This document shows, in pieces, positions 32,200-43,482 of a DNA stretch of 64,000 bases. Each line of letters begins with the position of its first letter. The stretch's first letter is position 1. The stretch is from Yarrowia lipolytica (Eukaryota > Ascomycota > Dipodascomycetes > Dipodascales). The stretch covers positions 1,116,001 to 1,180,000 of the forward strand of contig NC_090770.1 of NCBI RefSeq assembly GCF_001761485.1, in the 5' to 3' direction. The translations under genes and the position numbers were made by a program. The notes under the pieces were generated by a model that searched no databases, was not told the DNA's origin, and was given only the letters and a program-made list of their open reading frames with translations.

Positions 32200-32275
32200 G
32201 AATAAAATAAAATAAAATAAAAAAAAAATAAAATAAAATAAAAATAAAATAAATAAAATAAAATAAAAAGAGTTA
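32200..32275. repeat. AAAAT simple repeat
   Basis: A run of AAAATAAAAT units about 70 bases long. Confidence 0.9.
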
Positions 32276-33068
32276 AAAAATCTCATATCGTGATATTTTT
32301 CAATAATCTAAAAAACCACTGGAATGAGATAGTTTGGCTGATTCAAATGGTATTGTTTTTTTTGTAATATGATCAATATTAGCAGCGTGAGAGTGGGATA
32401 TTCAAACAGCGACTTGGTAGGGTCGGAGCAGCAGTACCTTCTGTACGACAGGTTGTGGAGCAAGTGTGGACGTGTGGAACTGAGATACTAAAGTAATTGC
32501 AGCCTGATGGTATATATAATTGATTCTTGACCTTGTCGTCATTTTCTCAGTGCTCCATCTTCCATATTTGAGATTATGTCGAGTATTCACCAAGTCGTCA
32601 ATTGAGTCTCACAGGAGTCTCTAGACTTCAAGAGTGTCGTCCGACGGCCATCGGAGTGCCCCAGAGGACTGGAGTCGTTTCCAGAGGACTGGAGTCGTTT
32701 CCCAGAGGACTGGAGTCGTTTCCAGAGGACTGGGAGTCGTTTCCAGAGGATGGAGTCGTTTCTAGAGTCCTTGGTCGTTGCTGGAGTCCTGGGTCGTCGT
32801 CAGACACCTCTAAGAACCCACATCCACCGCTGAAACCATGGGGAGAGTCGATCTACGACTTGATAAACAACGGAGCTGTTTTGATATACTATCTTGCCAT
32901 TACATTTTCATACCCTCCAAAGATGTCCAAGTCACTCCAGTCGTCCCAGCACAAGTACTCATTCATCACTACACGCTCCAATATTACTCTCAAGAGTCTC
33001 CTATAAATACATTCCTTATGTCCACTGGGACAGCGTTCCTTACATGGAACAACCCCCAGCACTGACAT
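32276..33068. other. Intergenic; five 20-base tandem repeats
   Basis: Five copies of CCAGAGGACTGGAGTCGTTT lie at 32660-32761, some with one-base changes. A plus frame spanning them (32602-33006) begins at TTG and has no other coding character. Confidence 0.7.
32660..32761. repeat. 20-base tandem repeat, five copies
   Basis: Units CCAGAGGACTGGAGTCGTTT with one-base insertions or losses in copies three to five. Confidence 0.92.
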
Positions 33069-34067
33069 CTAAATCCGCTGCGTACCGAGTGTCTCTCTCT
33101 CCTTGTGCTTCTTCTCCACGTTTCTCTTCAGTCTCTTGACTCGTCTAACCACATCTTCATCGGCCTCCACATCGGCCATCCTCCGCAGGTGGTTGTTGCA
33201 GCCGGCAACAGGACACTGGTTTCGGCCCTGGGTCTGCTGCAGCCACTGCTTGAAAGCCTCGCCAGAGAACAGATGCTTGCACACAATCGCTCGTACAGGG
33301 TTCTCCAAATAGTCCCGTGTGATGGGACACTTGAGATTGGACTTTCGAGACACAAACAGCTCGTCGTCTGAATCGTCCTCCGAAAGGCCATACCCATTGG
33401 GTTCGGGGGCCAGGCCTTCCCGTCCCACGTGTTTCGAAACCAGACTTCCCAGAGAAATCCACCACTTGTCGCTGTCGCCAAGATCAATCTCGGGCATGAG
33501 CATCCACAGCAGCGTCTCCTTGTGTTTTCTGAGATCACGCGACTTCTTCAGCATCAGCGCACGTGATTTCTTTGTGGGCTCTGGCAGCGACTTGGCCAGC
33601 GTTGTTGCGTACAGCTTGGTGATATCCGGCACTTTGGGTGCGTTTTCGTTTGCGTCCTTCACGCCATCTCCCTCTTGTTCGTCATCATCTGGGGTATGAT
33701 CGGGGCTTTGGTTCTCCTTCTCCTTGTTTGTCTTTTCCCACGCCACCCATTTTTCGCTGGCTTCCGTGACCTGGTTCACCACCTTGTCAAAGATGTCGCT
33801 GTGCACGTCCACGCGTCCCTGAGTCAGAGCGAGCTCCGTGGCGGCCCGGTCGAGCTGTGAAATGGTCGATTGTCGGTCGTAGATGGGCAGATCGGAGGAC
33901 TCCACGTCCAGGTCGTTGTCGAACGCGTCCACCGTCTCTCGGCTTAAACGGAGAAGTTCTGTCTGAAGAGTGTGGATCTGCTGGGTCAGAGATTCGCAGC
34001 CCAGGTTTTCCTTGGCTTTGTGGCTTTTCAGCGCGTTGGCCGCTTCCTTGGTGAAGATAGCTGTCAT
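33069..34067 (-). CDS. NSE2: SUMO E3 ligase NSE2/MMS21 of the SMC5/6 complex
   Basis: 332 residues from the ATG at 34067; the longer frame opens with TTG and an unlikely N-terminus. The N-terminal half is helical (about 20-110), as needed to bind the SMC5 coiled coil, then a charged linker (115-145). An SP-RING lies at about 246-295: LKCPITRDYLENPV, then C263-x-H265, then C285 and C290 in NQCPVAGC. These four residues are the zinc ligands expected in Mms21-type SP-RINGs, which lack the second zinc site of RING fingers. The protein transfers SUMO to SMC5/6 and other substrates during repair and replication stress (family knowledge). It is longer than yeast Mms21 (267 residues). Confidence 0.88.
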   Translation of the reverse strand: MTAIFTKEAANALKSHKAKENLGCESLTQQIHTLQTELLRLSRETVDAFDNDLDVESSDLPIYDRQSTISQLDRAATELALTQGRVDVHSDIFDKVVNQVTEASEKWVAWEKTNKEKENQSPDHTPDDDEQEGDGVKDANENAPKVPDITKLYATTLAKSLPEPTKKSRALMLKKSRDLRKHKETLLWMLMPEIDLGDSDKWWISLGSLVSKHVGREGLAPEPNGYGLSEDDSDDELFVSRKSNLKCPITRDYLENPVRAIVCKHLFSGEAFKQWLQQTQGRNQCPVAGCNNHLRRMADVEADEDVVRRVKRLKRNVEKKHKERETLGTQRI

Positions 34068-34630
34068 GTGTGGTGTAGGAACAGTACAGTAGTTTGACGC
34101 GTAAATATGGAGGGTGCTAATTATTAGACATGTTGGCGAAATAGAGTTTGGAGGTTGGAGATTTCGCGGCAGATGATGAAGTCGTTGGTGGGTGTATTTG
34201 GCGGTTGTGAAGGATGTGGAGTGGTAGGATGTGATATGGGGGATTGAGAGTTGTTTCAAGTCGATTTGGACGGATTTGAGAAGAAGAATGGTTCGCGACG
34301 CAGTGTATAACGCGTGAAATATTGAGTGAAAGATTTAAGTTAAAAATAAATTAAAATTAAAAAGGAATGAAAAAAGAAATAAAAAAGAAATAAAAAAATA
34401 AAACAAAACTACTATCAAAAATAAAATAAAATAGCGAGAAGCCCAACCACTTGTATCGTACAAATGGCCTATTAAAAACACTAATGCAGGCACAATTACT
34501 GTAAATTAAAAATTAATTACATATTTTGTCTGAAGGGTATTTTTGTCTGAATTATCTGTAGGGAACATCATCTTCAACGCTGTACATCACACCCGCTAAT
34601 AACCATTGGATCCCATCAAGATAGTGGAAA
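34068..34630. other. Divergent promoter region between NSE2 and the PIF1-family gene
   Basis: AT-rich, with AAATAAA-type simple sequence at about 34335-34440; no gene. Confidence 0.65.
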
Positions 34631-37522
34631 ATGGCTCGACTCAACGAGTATGCAGCCGATATTTCGCGCGGGCATGCGACAGCGCGCACCGAAGAGGCTG
34701 AGCGGTACCAACGCCAACGTCTGGAGGAGAGAGCGGTCCAGATCAACTCGCTCATGCACCAACTACGAGAGAAAGAGTCGTCCGACGGCGCTGGCGCCAG
34801 CTCCGGGCGTCAAAACACAGTGGAAGATCGCATGGACGTTGATGAGCCGGAGGATGACGAGACTGATCTGTTGCTCGAACGAGAACGGCTTCTGGAGGAG
34901 GAACAGCGACTACTGGGACGAGTGGAGGAGCCAGAGCGACAGTCACAGGGACGGCGCGAACCAAGGTACAGGGATGTAGCGCAGATTCTTGAACGGGAGA
35001 AGCAAAGGGCCAAGAAACGAGCCCATGCGAGCTCCAAGGACTCCCCCAAGAAACGTATTGCTCCGCCTGTGCAGATTCAGGATGAAAATATGTTCGTTCG
35101 GGGCGACTGGTGGACGGAGTGGACGTCCGAAGAGCTTATGATGGTGGTGGCATACTACAAGCAAGATCTTCATCGTGCTATGCAAGGTCATTCGGGCTTG
35201 AATCATGCGGAACTCACTGCTCTACAACTAGGAGAGATAAAGCGACTGGTGAGACGAGACGCTAAGAAGATGCTCCTGGCCCAGTACAGCTCGAGTCTGA
35301 ATAAGATCAATGAAGCACAGGTCAGGCAGGAGCAGTCTGAAAAGCGTGGTGGTGAACGTTCTGAACCTGTGGTCGCGCAATATCCCTCGACGACTTCTTC
35401 TCAAAACACAAACCTCTACACTGGTATGCCCAAATCCAGCCAGCAGACGGACATGAATTGCGAGAGCACCGCCAGCGACGACGAAACCAACGCTGTGGTT
35501 GCCAACACCACTACTCTGTCGCTTCTGGAGCCCCAGAACATCACGCTCACTGAGGAACAGCAGGTCATCTTTGACCTAGTGGCTAAAGGCGAGAGTCTGT
35601 TTTTCACGGGAGGAGCTGGAACCGGAAAGTCCGTGCTCATCAAGGAGATCAAGAACCATTGCGAGTCAAAGGGAGTTGTCTGCAAAGTCACAGCACCTAC
35701 TGGTCTGGCTGCTGTCAACGTGGATGGCATAACTATTCATAGGTGGACTGGCCTGGGTCTCATGAAAGAGAGCGCCGAAGTCTGCATTGCCAAGCTCTTC
35801 AAAAACCCTAGAGCTGCCGCAATGTGGAAGTTCACCGACGTGCTCATTATTGACGAGTGCAGTATGATATCTGGAGCCATGTTTGACATGATTGACACCA
35901 TTGCCCGAGCCGTGAGGTCCAACTTTTTCCAAATTGCACACACGGCTGTTGTTCAGTATGAAAAGGAGCTACGTTGTAAGAAAAAAGCTCGAAACTACAA
36001 CTTTCTGAAAGAAATGTTACAGTACACGGAGAAGGACCATGCGCGTGACCAAGTGTTGAGAGACCTCCCCTTTGGAGGAATGCAAATTGTTTGTGTGGGC
36101 GACTTTTATCAACTCCCCCCTGTTCCTTCGTTTGAAGACAAGAACACATACGCCAGAAAGCATGGTGCTAGCGCCCAGCTTCCTCCAGACTTTTTGTTTA
36201 ACTCCGAGGCGTTTCAGAAAGTATTTGGAGATAAAAGACTGCGTCTCACTGTTGCCAAGCGGCAAACTGAAGGCTCCGTGTTCGCCTCCATGCTTAACAT
36301 GTTCCGAACGTACAAGGGTACTACTCCAGAGACTGATGCTCTTCGAAACTACTTTTCTCAGTTCATTGGCAGGCATCCCCCGGGCCAACAGACTGTGCAC
36401 CTTCAAAGCACCACCACCGGAGTCGAAGCAACTAATCAGAGAGAGCTGCAGCTGCTAGATGGCCCTGAAGTCTTCTTTTACGCTTCTGACATGCGGAACA
36501 CCACAGAGGGGTACAGTCAGGAATTCATTGATCGGGCCATGAGGGACATTAACGCTGAAGACAGGCTGTGTTTGAAACCAGGTGCCCAGGTCATGTATCT
36601 TAAGAACGACTACGACAAGGGTTTGGTTAACGGTCATATGGGTCAGGTTGCATTTCTCATGACCTACGAAATGTACAGTCTGTACAAAGACGATCTGGAC
36701 GTATTATTTGTCATTTATCACTACATCAAGTCCAGAAACCTTCGCTCTCTGAGCCGCAACGCCAAGGTGCCTCCTGATCTGGAGCAACACCTTGGCATGC
36801 GCCTGGAGCATTATCAATGGTCTTACTATCGGTACGCCCTGATGCACATTGACGAGGTGTATCGACAAGAGGCTCTGGCTCAAAAGAAGAAGAATCGCGA
36901 GTTGGAAGAACAAAAGAAGGTAGGTAGAGAGAACACCAAGCTACTGGTCGTCTTCAGACTGGCAGACGAGTACATTGCAGACGGTGAAAGTGACCAGCAG
37001 TTCATCTTGGTGCCTACAGCTGAGTTCGCAAAGCTCGACTACTCTCGACTGCTGGCTCGTGAGAATCGAGACGCAAACGCTCCCAAGTACCCTACCATTT
37101 GCTCGCGTGTGCAGCTGCCTATGAGTTTGTCTTGGGCACTCACGATTCACAAATGTCAGGGACAGACACTTATCCGAACTGTGGTAGACATGAAGGGCAT
37201 GTTTACCGAAGGACAAGCATATGTGGCCATGACCCGGGTTAGGTCTCCCGATGATCTAAGACTCACATGTTTCGAGGTCCCCAAAGTCACGCGTCCTGAG
37301 GTCATCAAGTTCGATGAATCCATCAAGGACTCCCTGACGGTCAAGAAAGAAGGAGCTAATGGTGTCGGTGATTTTGCGCTTCCAAACAACGCCCCTCACC
37401 ACTCGACTCCTTCAAAACGTTCTTCTCCGCCTCCGTCTTCATATGAGTCTGCGATTAGTGATTTTGATTCTAACGCGGAAACATGTTCAGGTACTCACTA
37501 TTACCGCACAAGAGCTCAGTAA
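34631..37522 (+). CDS. PIF1-family DNA helicase
   Basis: 963 residues, single exon, ATG at 34631. An N-terminal region of about 300 residues is charged and partly coiled-coil (LLLERERLLEEEQRLLGR) with a WWTEWTSEELMMVVAYY block near 157-173. The helicase core follows: LTEEQQVIFDLVAKGESLF, Walker A GGAGTGKS near 327-334, motif II LIIDECSM near 404, motif III VGDFYQLPP near 489, and C-terminal motifs LTIHKCQGQT near 836 and AYVAMTRVRSPDDLRL near 864. These are the diagnostic PIF1/RRM3 patterns (5'-3' DNA helicases acting at forks, G-quadruplexes, telomeres or in mitochondria). About 40 extra residues rich in Lys/Arg sit between motifs II and III. No HUH/Rep domain is present, so it is not a Helitron protein. 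Which PIF1 paralogue it is cannot be decided. Confidence 0.85.
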   Translation: MARLNEYAADISRGHATARTEEAERYQRQRLEERAVQINSLMHQLREKESSDGAGASSGRQNTVEDRMDVDEPEDDETDLLLERERLLEEEQRLLGRVEEPERQSQGRREPRYRDVAQILEREKQRAKKRAHASSKDSPKKRIAPPVQIQDENMFVRGDWWTEWTSEELMMVVAYYKQDLHRAMQGHSGLNHAELTALQLGEIKRLVRRDAKKMLLAQYSSSLNKINEAQVRQEQSEKRGGERSEPVVAQYPSTTSSQNTNLYTGMPKSSQQTDMNCESTASDDETNAVVANTTTLSLLEPQNITLTEEQQVIFDLVAKGESLFFTGGAGTGKSVLIKEIKNHCESKGVVCKVTAPTGLAAVNVDGITIHRWTGLGLMKESAEVCIAKLFKNPRAAAMWKFTDVLIIDECSMISGAMFDMIDTIARAVRSNFFQIAHTAVVQYEKELRCKKKARNYNFLKEMLQYTEKDHARDQVLRDLPFGGMQIVCVGDFYQLPPVPSFEDKNTYARKHGASAQLPPDFLFNSEAFQKVFGDKRLRLTVAKRQTEGSVFASMLNMFRTYKGTTPETDALRNYFSQFIGRHPPGQQTVHLQSTTTGVEATNQRELQLLDGPEVFFYASDMRNTTEGYSQEFIDRAMRDINAEDRLCLKPGAQVMYLKNDYDKGLVNGHMGQVAFLMTYEMYSLYKDDLDVLFVIYHYIKSRNLRSLSRNAKVPPDLEQHLGMRLEHYQWSYYRYALMHIDEVYRQEALAQKKKNRELEEQKKVGRENTKLLVVFRLADEYIADGESDQQFILVPTAEFAKLDYSRLLARENRDANAPKYPTICSRVQLPMSLSWALTIHKCQGQTLIRTVVDMKGMFTEGQAYVAMTRVRSPDDLRLTCFEVPKVTRPEVIKFDESIKDSLTVKKEGANGVGDFALPNNAPHHSTPSKRSSPPPSSYESAISDFDSNAETCSGTHYYRTRAQ

Positions 37523-38089
37523 TTAAGACAAGCCCCGGGACGAGCACATCAAGACAGAAGCAAATGATCTTGCCAATCACGGACAATGACCCACCAGTCT
37601 ACCAGTTGCTCCCTTCTCGTTTATCCAGCGCCTCCTGACCTCGGTGATGATGTAGTGAGTTCCCAGGCCACATTCAGCCAGATCCTGAATGTACTAGTGC
37701 AGATCCTGAATGTACTGATACAGATCCTGAATGTACAGGTGAAGCGCTGTCGAATATCTTCCGCCAAAGCTTCACAGGAATACACACAATCCGGTCCACA
37801 AGAGAGGAATCTACCAGATATTTGACTCTGTCCTGCAAAGAGGAAGCAGACAGCCCAGAACAAGACGGTAAATGTAGATGACCAGAGCTCCATTGAACGA
37901 ATGCAGTACTACACTGCCTTTTGGTGAAGCTGGTATCGCAATCTTGGTCTTCTCAAGTCTCCACTGCGGATCGGCTCAAACTCATTTCGAGTAGATCATT
38001 GAACATATCTGTTGTGAACAGATTCAATCAAGTTACTCGAAGATGTGAACTAAATATTTATTCAAGTGAAGATATAGTTTATGTGATGA
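37523..38089. other. Intergenic with a 21-base triple repeat
   Basis: Three copies of CAGATCCTGAATGTACTRRTR lie at 37680-37740. A minus frame (37621-37893) crosses the repeat and may include gene relic sequence, but I see no motif. Confidence 0.5.
37680..37740. repeat. 21-base tandem repeat, three copies
   Basis: Each unit begins CAGATCCTGAATGTAC. Confidence 0.9.
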
Positions 38090-38345
38090 AGCGGAAAAAA
38101 GCGGTTGATGCTCAGCGAGGGTGTCGAAAATCTTGCCCATAAGCACTGTCTGTGGCGGCGGTTCCACACCAGCCTCTAGCGCACTGCACACAATTCCAAC
38201 AAAAATGTAGGGCAGATCGCTGTTTGTGAAATTGAAGACCGAACATGGCTCAGCTGGCTTGTCGAACTCGGTATAAGGTGGTAGAGATTCGGGTATAGTC
38301 TCCTTCGAGACGGACTTGGCGATGGACCTCTCAATCGAGGTTTTT
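38090..38345 (-). pseudogene. Fragment of an ABC-B transporter N-terminus
   Basis: On the minus strand the frame reads SIERSIAKSVSKETIPE, then VFNFTNSDLPYIFVGIVCSA, then VLMGKIFDTLAE. The pattern of a first membrane helix ending in (V/I)LxGKIxDxxxx is that of the first transmembrane domain of ABC-B pumps. The fragment stops without the rest of the transporter anywhere near it, so it is a relic. It is not a copy of the transporter at 27954, whose first helix reads differently. Confidence 0.5.
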
Positions 38346-38476
38346 AGTGGTTTTTGTAGTCAATTTCCATGGTTGTGTGTGTTTGAAGGAGCTCTCAACG
38401 ACCTCATTGGTTTTTTGGAGTAGATGATCGAGTTGCGAGTTTCCATCGGCTCCTTAAAAAGTGGTTTGCAGAGAGC

Positions 38477-38689
38477 ATGCCAGCGACAGGCGCAGACGCG
38501 AATCCTGCCGTGGTCCCTGACTTTGACGAGATGACTAATGAAGCACTGAAGATCTTTGACGACATTAGCACCATTGAGTTGATGAAGAACTGGCACCCTG
38601 GAAACCCATCCCTCCTTCCCCCAAGATTTATCAAAGTTCACTGGACTGCTTTTCGCTTGTCGGCATACAGGAGGCATCGTATGGCGTGA
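38477..38689 (+). other. Short frame, possible coding relic
   Basis: A 70-residue frame with protein-like wording (DEMTNEALKIFDDISTIEL, then HPGNPSLLPPRFIKVHW) extending a few codons upstream of its ATG to a stop. No family recognised; it may be an exon or relic of a lost gene. Confidence 0.3.
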
Positions 38690-39329
38690 ACAGACACGGC
38701 AGATCCGAATCCAGCAAGATATGATAAACAAATATAAGAGAACTTCATTTGCTCATGAGCAATGATCTTCATCTAGGCAGTACTGTACTACCAAATTTCC
38801 CACAAGGTCGTGGCGGTCGTATGATAGTCACAAAGAGTACAGGATTATTACCATCTGTAATACTTGAGACCTAAACAAGTACAGTACATACAGTACTGCT
38901 TATCGTTCCAAATATCATATCTAACATCTGTCTAGAAGTGGAAAGAGGTTCCGCCTTAGCTCAGCGCAGCGAGGGCCTGTTGCCAGGAGTGTCAAAGTTG
39001 GCACCACGAGCCTGGCTGTAGCCCACTGGAGGATATCGAAGGGACCCTCTGAGTGAGAATGGGGGTATCTGCTTGGGTATCGGTTTGGGTATGGACAGCC
39101 GAATTAGAGGGGGTATCCAGAGGGTGAAGGGTATACAGTACCGTAAATGGGCTCCGAAGGGGGTCCAAGAGTATACGGGTTGTAAGGGGTGTCCTCAACG
39201 TGATCATGTGGAGTCCAATGCACGTGGAATATCTGCCTGTGGAAAGCCAGGAGGAGCATCTAGAGAAAGCGCGTGTCCCATGTTAACCAGAAAGCCACAC
39301 CGTTTCAAGTGAGCTGCTCGGCTTCTAAG
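38690..39329. other. Intergenic, no gene seen
   Basis: Holds TACAGTAC-type words near 38782 and 38880 and short G-rich repeats (GGGTATC) near 39060-39130. Confidence 0.55.
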
Positions 39330-40219
39330 TCCCGCTTTCAGGTTTTCCTCTTGTCAGCCAGGTGAACACGCCCTGCGTCGGTGTTTCTGATGAGTTCATG
39401 AGCTGGGACAGGTGATTTCTGTTTGTCGGAGATCAGAGCCTCTGAAGCAGTCGGAAAACTTTCCCGAGTCGTCTTCCTCCTGAATTATCTGCCACATGTA
39501 CTCGATGTAGGCGTCAATGTGGCCATAGTTATTGTCCGCGACTCAATCGAGAGTCTTTCGAGCTTCCTGTTCGTCGTCCTGTTTGAGAGTTCATCATGGA
39601 GACTCGGGCAGAAACAGAATGAGCGGGATGAGCACGGCTGGAAACACCCTTTGCCATAGGAATTCGGTACGGCCAGTCGTTGGGTTTGGACTCGGAGCCG
39701 GTGATGACTGCAATCAACAGGAACTGGCCAATGACCCATGACAGGGTGATGACAGCTGCAAACGTGCTTTTGAAGACTCACAGGGAAGATATCAGAAACA
39801 TAAGTTGGTGTCATGGTGTTGAAGTCGCCCCAGATGAGCCCCGAAAGCGCCCAGCCAGCACACTGTATGGCCTTGTTGGTTGCAAAGAATACCAGAAACA
39901 CCACTGCTTACAACAGAACCAAGGGGATCATGGTAACCTTCTTGCAGCCGTACTCGTCGGCCAAAAGACCGACTCCCAGAGAGCCCGTGATTCGGCTAAT
40001 GGGTGCTCCAACCATGAAAGCAGTTTGTCATTTGGCCTCGATTGTGTACGAGCCGTCTGGCAACCCGACGCCGAATCTCAGTCTGATGGAAGGAATAGCA
40101 TAGAGGGAAGGAATCAGAAACCCGTCATAACCGTCCATAACAATCGGAAAACACATGACTAGGCTCCAGAAAATGCATTTCCGGTAGATGCTCAACGCAG
40201 AGTCAGCGAGTTTTCCCAT
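39330..40219 (-). pseudogene. Broken MFS sugar transporter (maltose/alpha-glucoside permease type)
   Basis: From the ATG at 40219 the minus strand reads YRKCIFWSLVMCFPIVMDGYD, then a TGA where the family has Trp (AKW to AK-stop), then QTAFMVGAPISR and SLGVGLLADEYGCKKV (the loop 2-3 motif of sugar porters). After a second stop comes NKAIQCAGWALSGLIWG and PTYVSDIFPVSLQ, then frame changes and fragments to about 39330. The first half of a 12-helix sugar/H+ symporter of the MAL-type permease family is therefore visible. At least two stops and two frame changes break it. The second half is not present. Confidence 0.8.
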
Positions 40220-43019
40220 TTTGAAAGGGGTATAGAGGACGGGGGGTGGTGGATTTGGTGTTAGAGAGGACTCAGAAATTTGTCATGGTTAAGGAAGTAG
40301 CACACCATTCCATGTTGACGGTCGACCATTTGCATCCAGCTGTAGCAGTGAGATACCGCTAAGGAATGGTGCTCTTTGTTAGGGAGTCTGTACAAGTACA
40401 GTGCTGTACCGGTTACTCGGTTGATCTGATCGGATGTACAGATTGATTCAACAAGTTTGTCTCCATATGTCGATGCTGTCAACCCTTCTCCGTTCGTATA
40501 AAAACCCTCCATTGCAACTCGACGCCTGACGGCTACAGAGATCGTGATGGTGTCAAAATATGGGCTAGCTCGGTCGGTAGTACCAATGAAGAATTCTTCA
40601 CGAAGGACGAGGGGAAGGTAGCCGCGTGAGGGTGGATAATGAGATCCTAGTCCCATGACAGGTTCTTTATGTTCACCTTATCATCTGCGGCACTCAGTGG
40701 ATATTGTACATGTCGTTATCAGATGTGGGTTGTTTGTCTTCTTTTTGCATCGTCTACTGGAAATTGCACTTGTCAGCAGGCCCCTAGACGCCCAGTTTTC
40801 ACCCGTTAGATAACATGTGGGCTGGTTCAGAGTGGCGTCGGTTTCGTGCAAGATGACTCCAAGGTCCTCTGGCACATGTGAGTGCGAATGATTAACCAGA
40901 AAACCTCAGGAGTCTCGTCTGAGTAGGGAGGCGGGCGACACGCTTGTGTTTTGGGCCATTCTCTCCCAGAAAATGGCCGTTGGACTTGTCCCTGGCTGTG
41001 GACCCAGTGTCCTCGGTGATAGAGCCACTTTGTGCATACCTCGACCAGAGCAGATTTGGAGATCGGACTTCTTGTGTGGGGCCAAGCTGAATCGAAATTA
41101 TCCCGAGTGGATCCAGGATCGAAAAGTACGCTCAGCATCTGATTCTGCACGTACAGTATCGGATTCAGAAGATATCTGAACCAAGCAGTGGAAGATGGCT
41201 GGTCAAACCCGAAGACACCGCAGTTTGTGTCCAAGACCATCGAGTCCAACCTGTGCGGTTCCCCGAGTCTGCAAGAACTTGGGAATTAACCTGTCCTACC
41301 AAATCCACCGGCTCTGAGGAAGCTCAGCAGTCCTCCAAGGGCATTGTCGAGGTGATTGTTCTGTGTTGATCGAGTTACTTCCTTCCTCGAGGACTCCAAG
41401 ACTCTGGACGCTGCTGTCAAGCAGTATCTGGAGACCATTCAGCCCAAGACCATGACTTCCCAACCGATATCAGACCCGAGCCATTGTTCATACTGTCCAA
41501 TTAATAGCTGCGCTGATTCTGCATCGTTGTTAAGGGGACTACCGTGAATGGCTGGTGCTTAGTCACGGTGGAGAGCATAAGACATTCAAGGATCATCCAC
41601 ATCACCAGCACCCTGATCTCTCGACGGATCCGGTTCAAGCAGCAGGAACAGTAAATCCCCTGTTCGAACAGACAGTTGTGAGTCCCAGCAAATTTCCCTG
41701 ATCATCACACAGTTTCTCCAACACTCGGTCTCTCTCAAAAAACAGGCAGCTGCTCTGATTGTCTGACAGTATCTGCAACACTCAGTCAATTTTCGAAAAA
41801 AACCCATCAGATTGCAGTTACCTCACTACGCTAGCTGACTTTGCCCTTCCCTTCAATTATTGTTGCAAATGATCCCATTTAATTCCATACGACTCCCAGT
41901 CGCTTCCAATGGCTGTACCTTTGACTAAACTCGAATTGTTTTCCAGAAACCGGCTTCAAGCGTACATTTCCTCATGATGGACTCGGACAAGATCTCATCG
42001 AGCGGGCCGTCGGCAACAGTGCGGAGATCTCCATGTCGAACGGTGCGGAACTTTACAGTATGTACAGCGTGATTATATCTCCGTCTTTCCTCGGCTTCCT
42101 TGACAGGTGTCTCACCACACCCACATTCTGACGGAAAGAAGATAGCTCAGGTGCGAATCAAGTTGTAAATCAGTTTCATGGCACTAAGATTTGTGAGAAT
42201 TCACCTGTGGATCTTCCAGCAACACAGTAAATACAGGAAATACTGTACACTATGTATGTACAGTACATACTGTAGTGAACTCATGTAAAGACCAGAAGTG
42301 TTCGAATCACTCAGAGCTACCATTGGAAGCTGGCTCCAGAATATGCAATGAATCATTATTTCGATATTTATCCATTTTCTCCAATATCTGCCAATATCAG
42401 CCCCTTTGTTTCATCTCTTCTCATCTGATCTTTTCATTGGTTTCAATATCAGCCCATTTACTTGCACATCATCACAGCTCGGGAGATTTGCCGTTCCATA
42501 TCCTCAGATACCCTCCACAAGAATACTTGTGAGTATCCGCCTCACTGGAATCGACCAGAAATCGACACTTGTTGCAGTAATATGTCGGGGTTAGTCGCAT
42601 CGGGTCAGTAGAGGAGCAGAAGTAGCTGCTGAGTGTAGATCGTAGGACACTCTTTTTTCCGCCTTCTGGGAGCTTTCTCGAAGTGTGTGTGCCAGTAAGA
42701 GAAGATCAAATCCAGACCATGGTATTTATACCTCCTGTTTGTTTTGAGGCGGGTAGTTATTGGGCACAATGGGGCATGAAGACGGCCCTTTGATACCTCA
42801 GGTGACGATTGGTGCGAAGAGGCGGTTTGTGGGTGCAGCTGGATTGATGACACCTTGTGAAAAGCCTTTGAAAAGTACCATTTTGTGTCAAATTGATCAA
42901 TCAAAGGACCCAGCTCAAGGGACTCACATTGGTATTGCACGTTGATAAAGTATTGTTCAGGTTCATGTCGACACTCTCAGGAGGTTGATATTTAACATTC
43001 AATAATATGTGCAGATAAC
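40220..43019. other. 2.8 kb gene-free stretch
   Basis: Frames at 40261-40656, 40827-41249, 41356-41547 and 42605-42940 overlap on both strands and show no motif. A fragment near 41385-41455 (EDSKTLDAAVKQYLETIQ) has protein-like wording and may be relic. TACAGTACATACTGTA lies at about 42250-42275. Confidence 0.5.
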
Positions 43020-43200
43020 CTTATTTTTATAAAGACGTTTTTTGCACAATCACGAAAAAATAATTACGTAAACACGAAAAAATAATATTACACGTAAACA
43101 CGAAAATAATTACGTAAAACACGAATTTTTTTTACGAAAATACGAAAAAAATAATTTGCAAAAACAATATATGCAGAGAAAATCAACAATATATTTCAAA
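43020..43200. repeat. AT-rich array with ACGAAAA units
   Basis: CACGAAAAAATAAT and TACGTAAACACG blocks recur at least four times with spacer changes, followed by poly-A-rich sequence. No gene. Confidence 0.75.
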
Positions 43201-43482
43201 ATAATAGCACAATATCAAAAACTCACAATAACCTCCACAGCGTGCAAAACCGCCACGAAAAACTCTCCAACACAGATGGCGACACGATTGTTGACTTGCG
43301 TAATCAACAGACATGTGTTACTACCCTCCAGCCTACTCTCCGATGATACATGGCAAGTCACACAAACGATTTCATTAACAAGTGAATACAGCACGGAATA
43401 GAAGCTAAAGGAATGGAAAGATTAGTTACTCTGGGAGAAAGGACGGACTGGTACTGTCACAGAATCACAGAACGCCAAAGCC

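Noticed and set aside
32602-33006. 134-residue plus frame
   Set aside because: Opens with TTG and is made mostly of a 20-base tandem repeat.
34631-37522. Helitron origin for the PIF1-like helicase
   Set aside because: No HUH replication initiator domain and no Helitron ends are visible; a host PIF1-family gene is the simpler reading.
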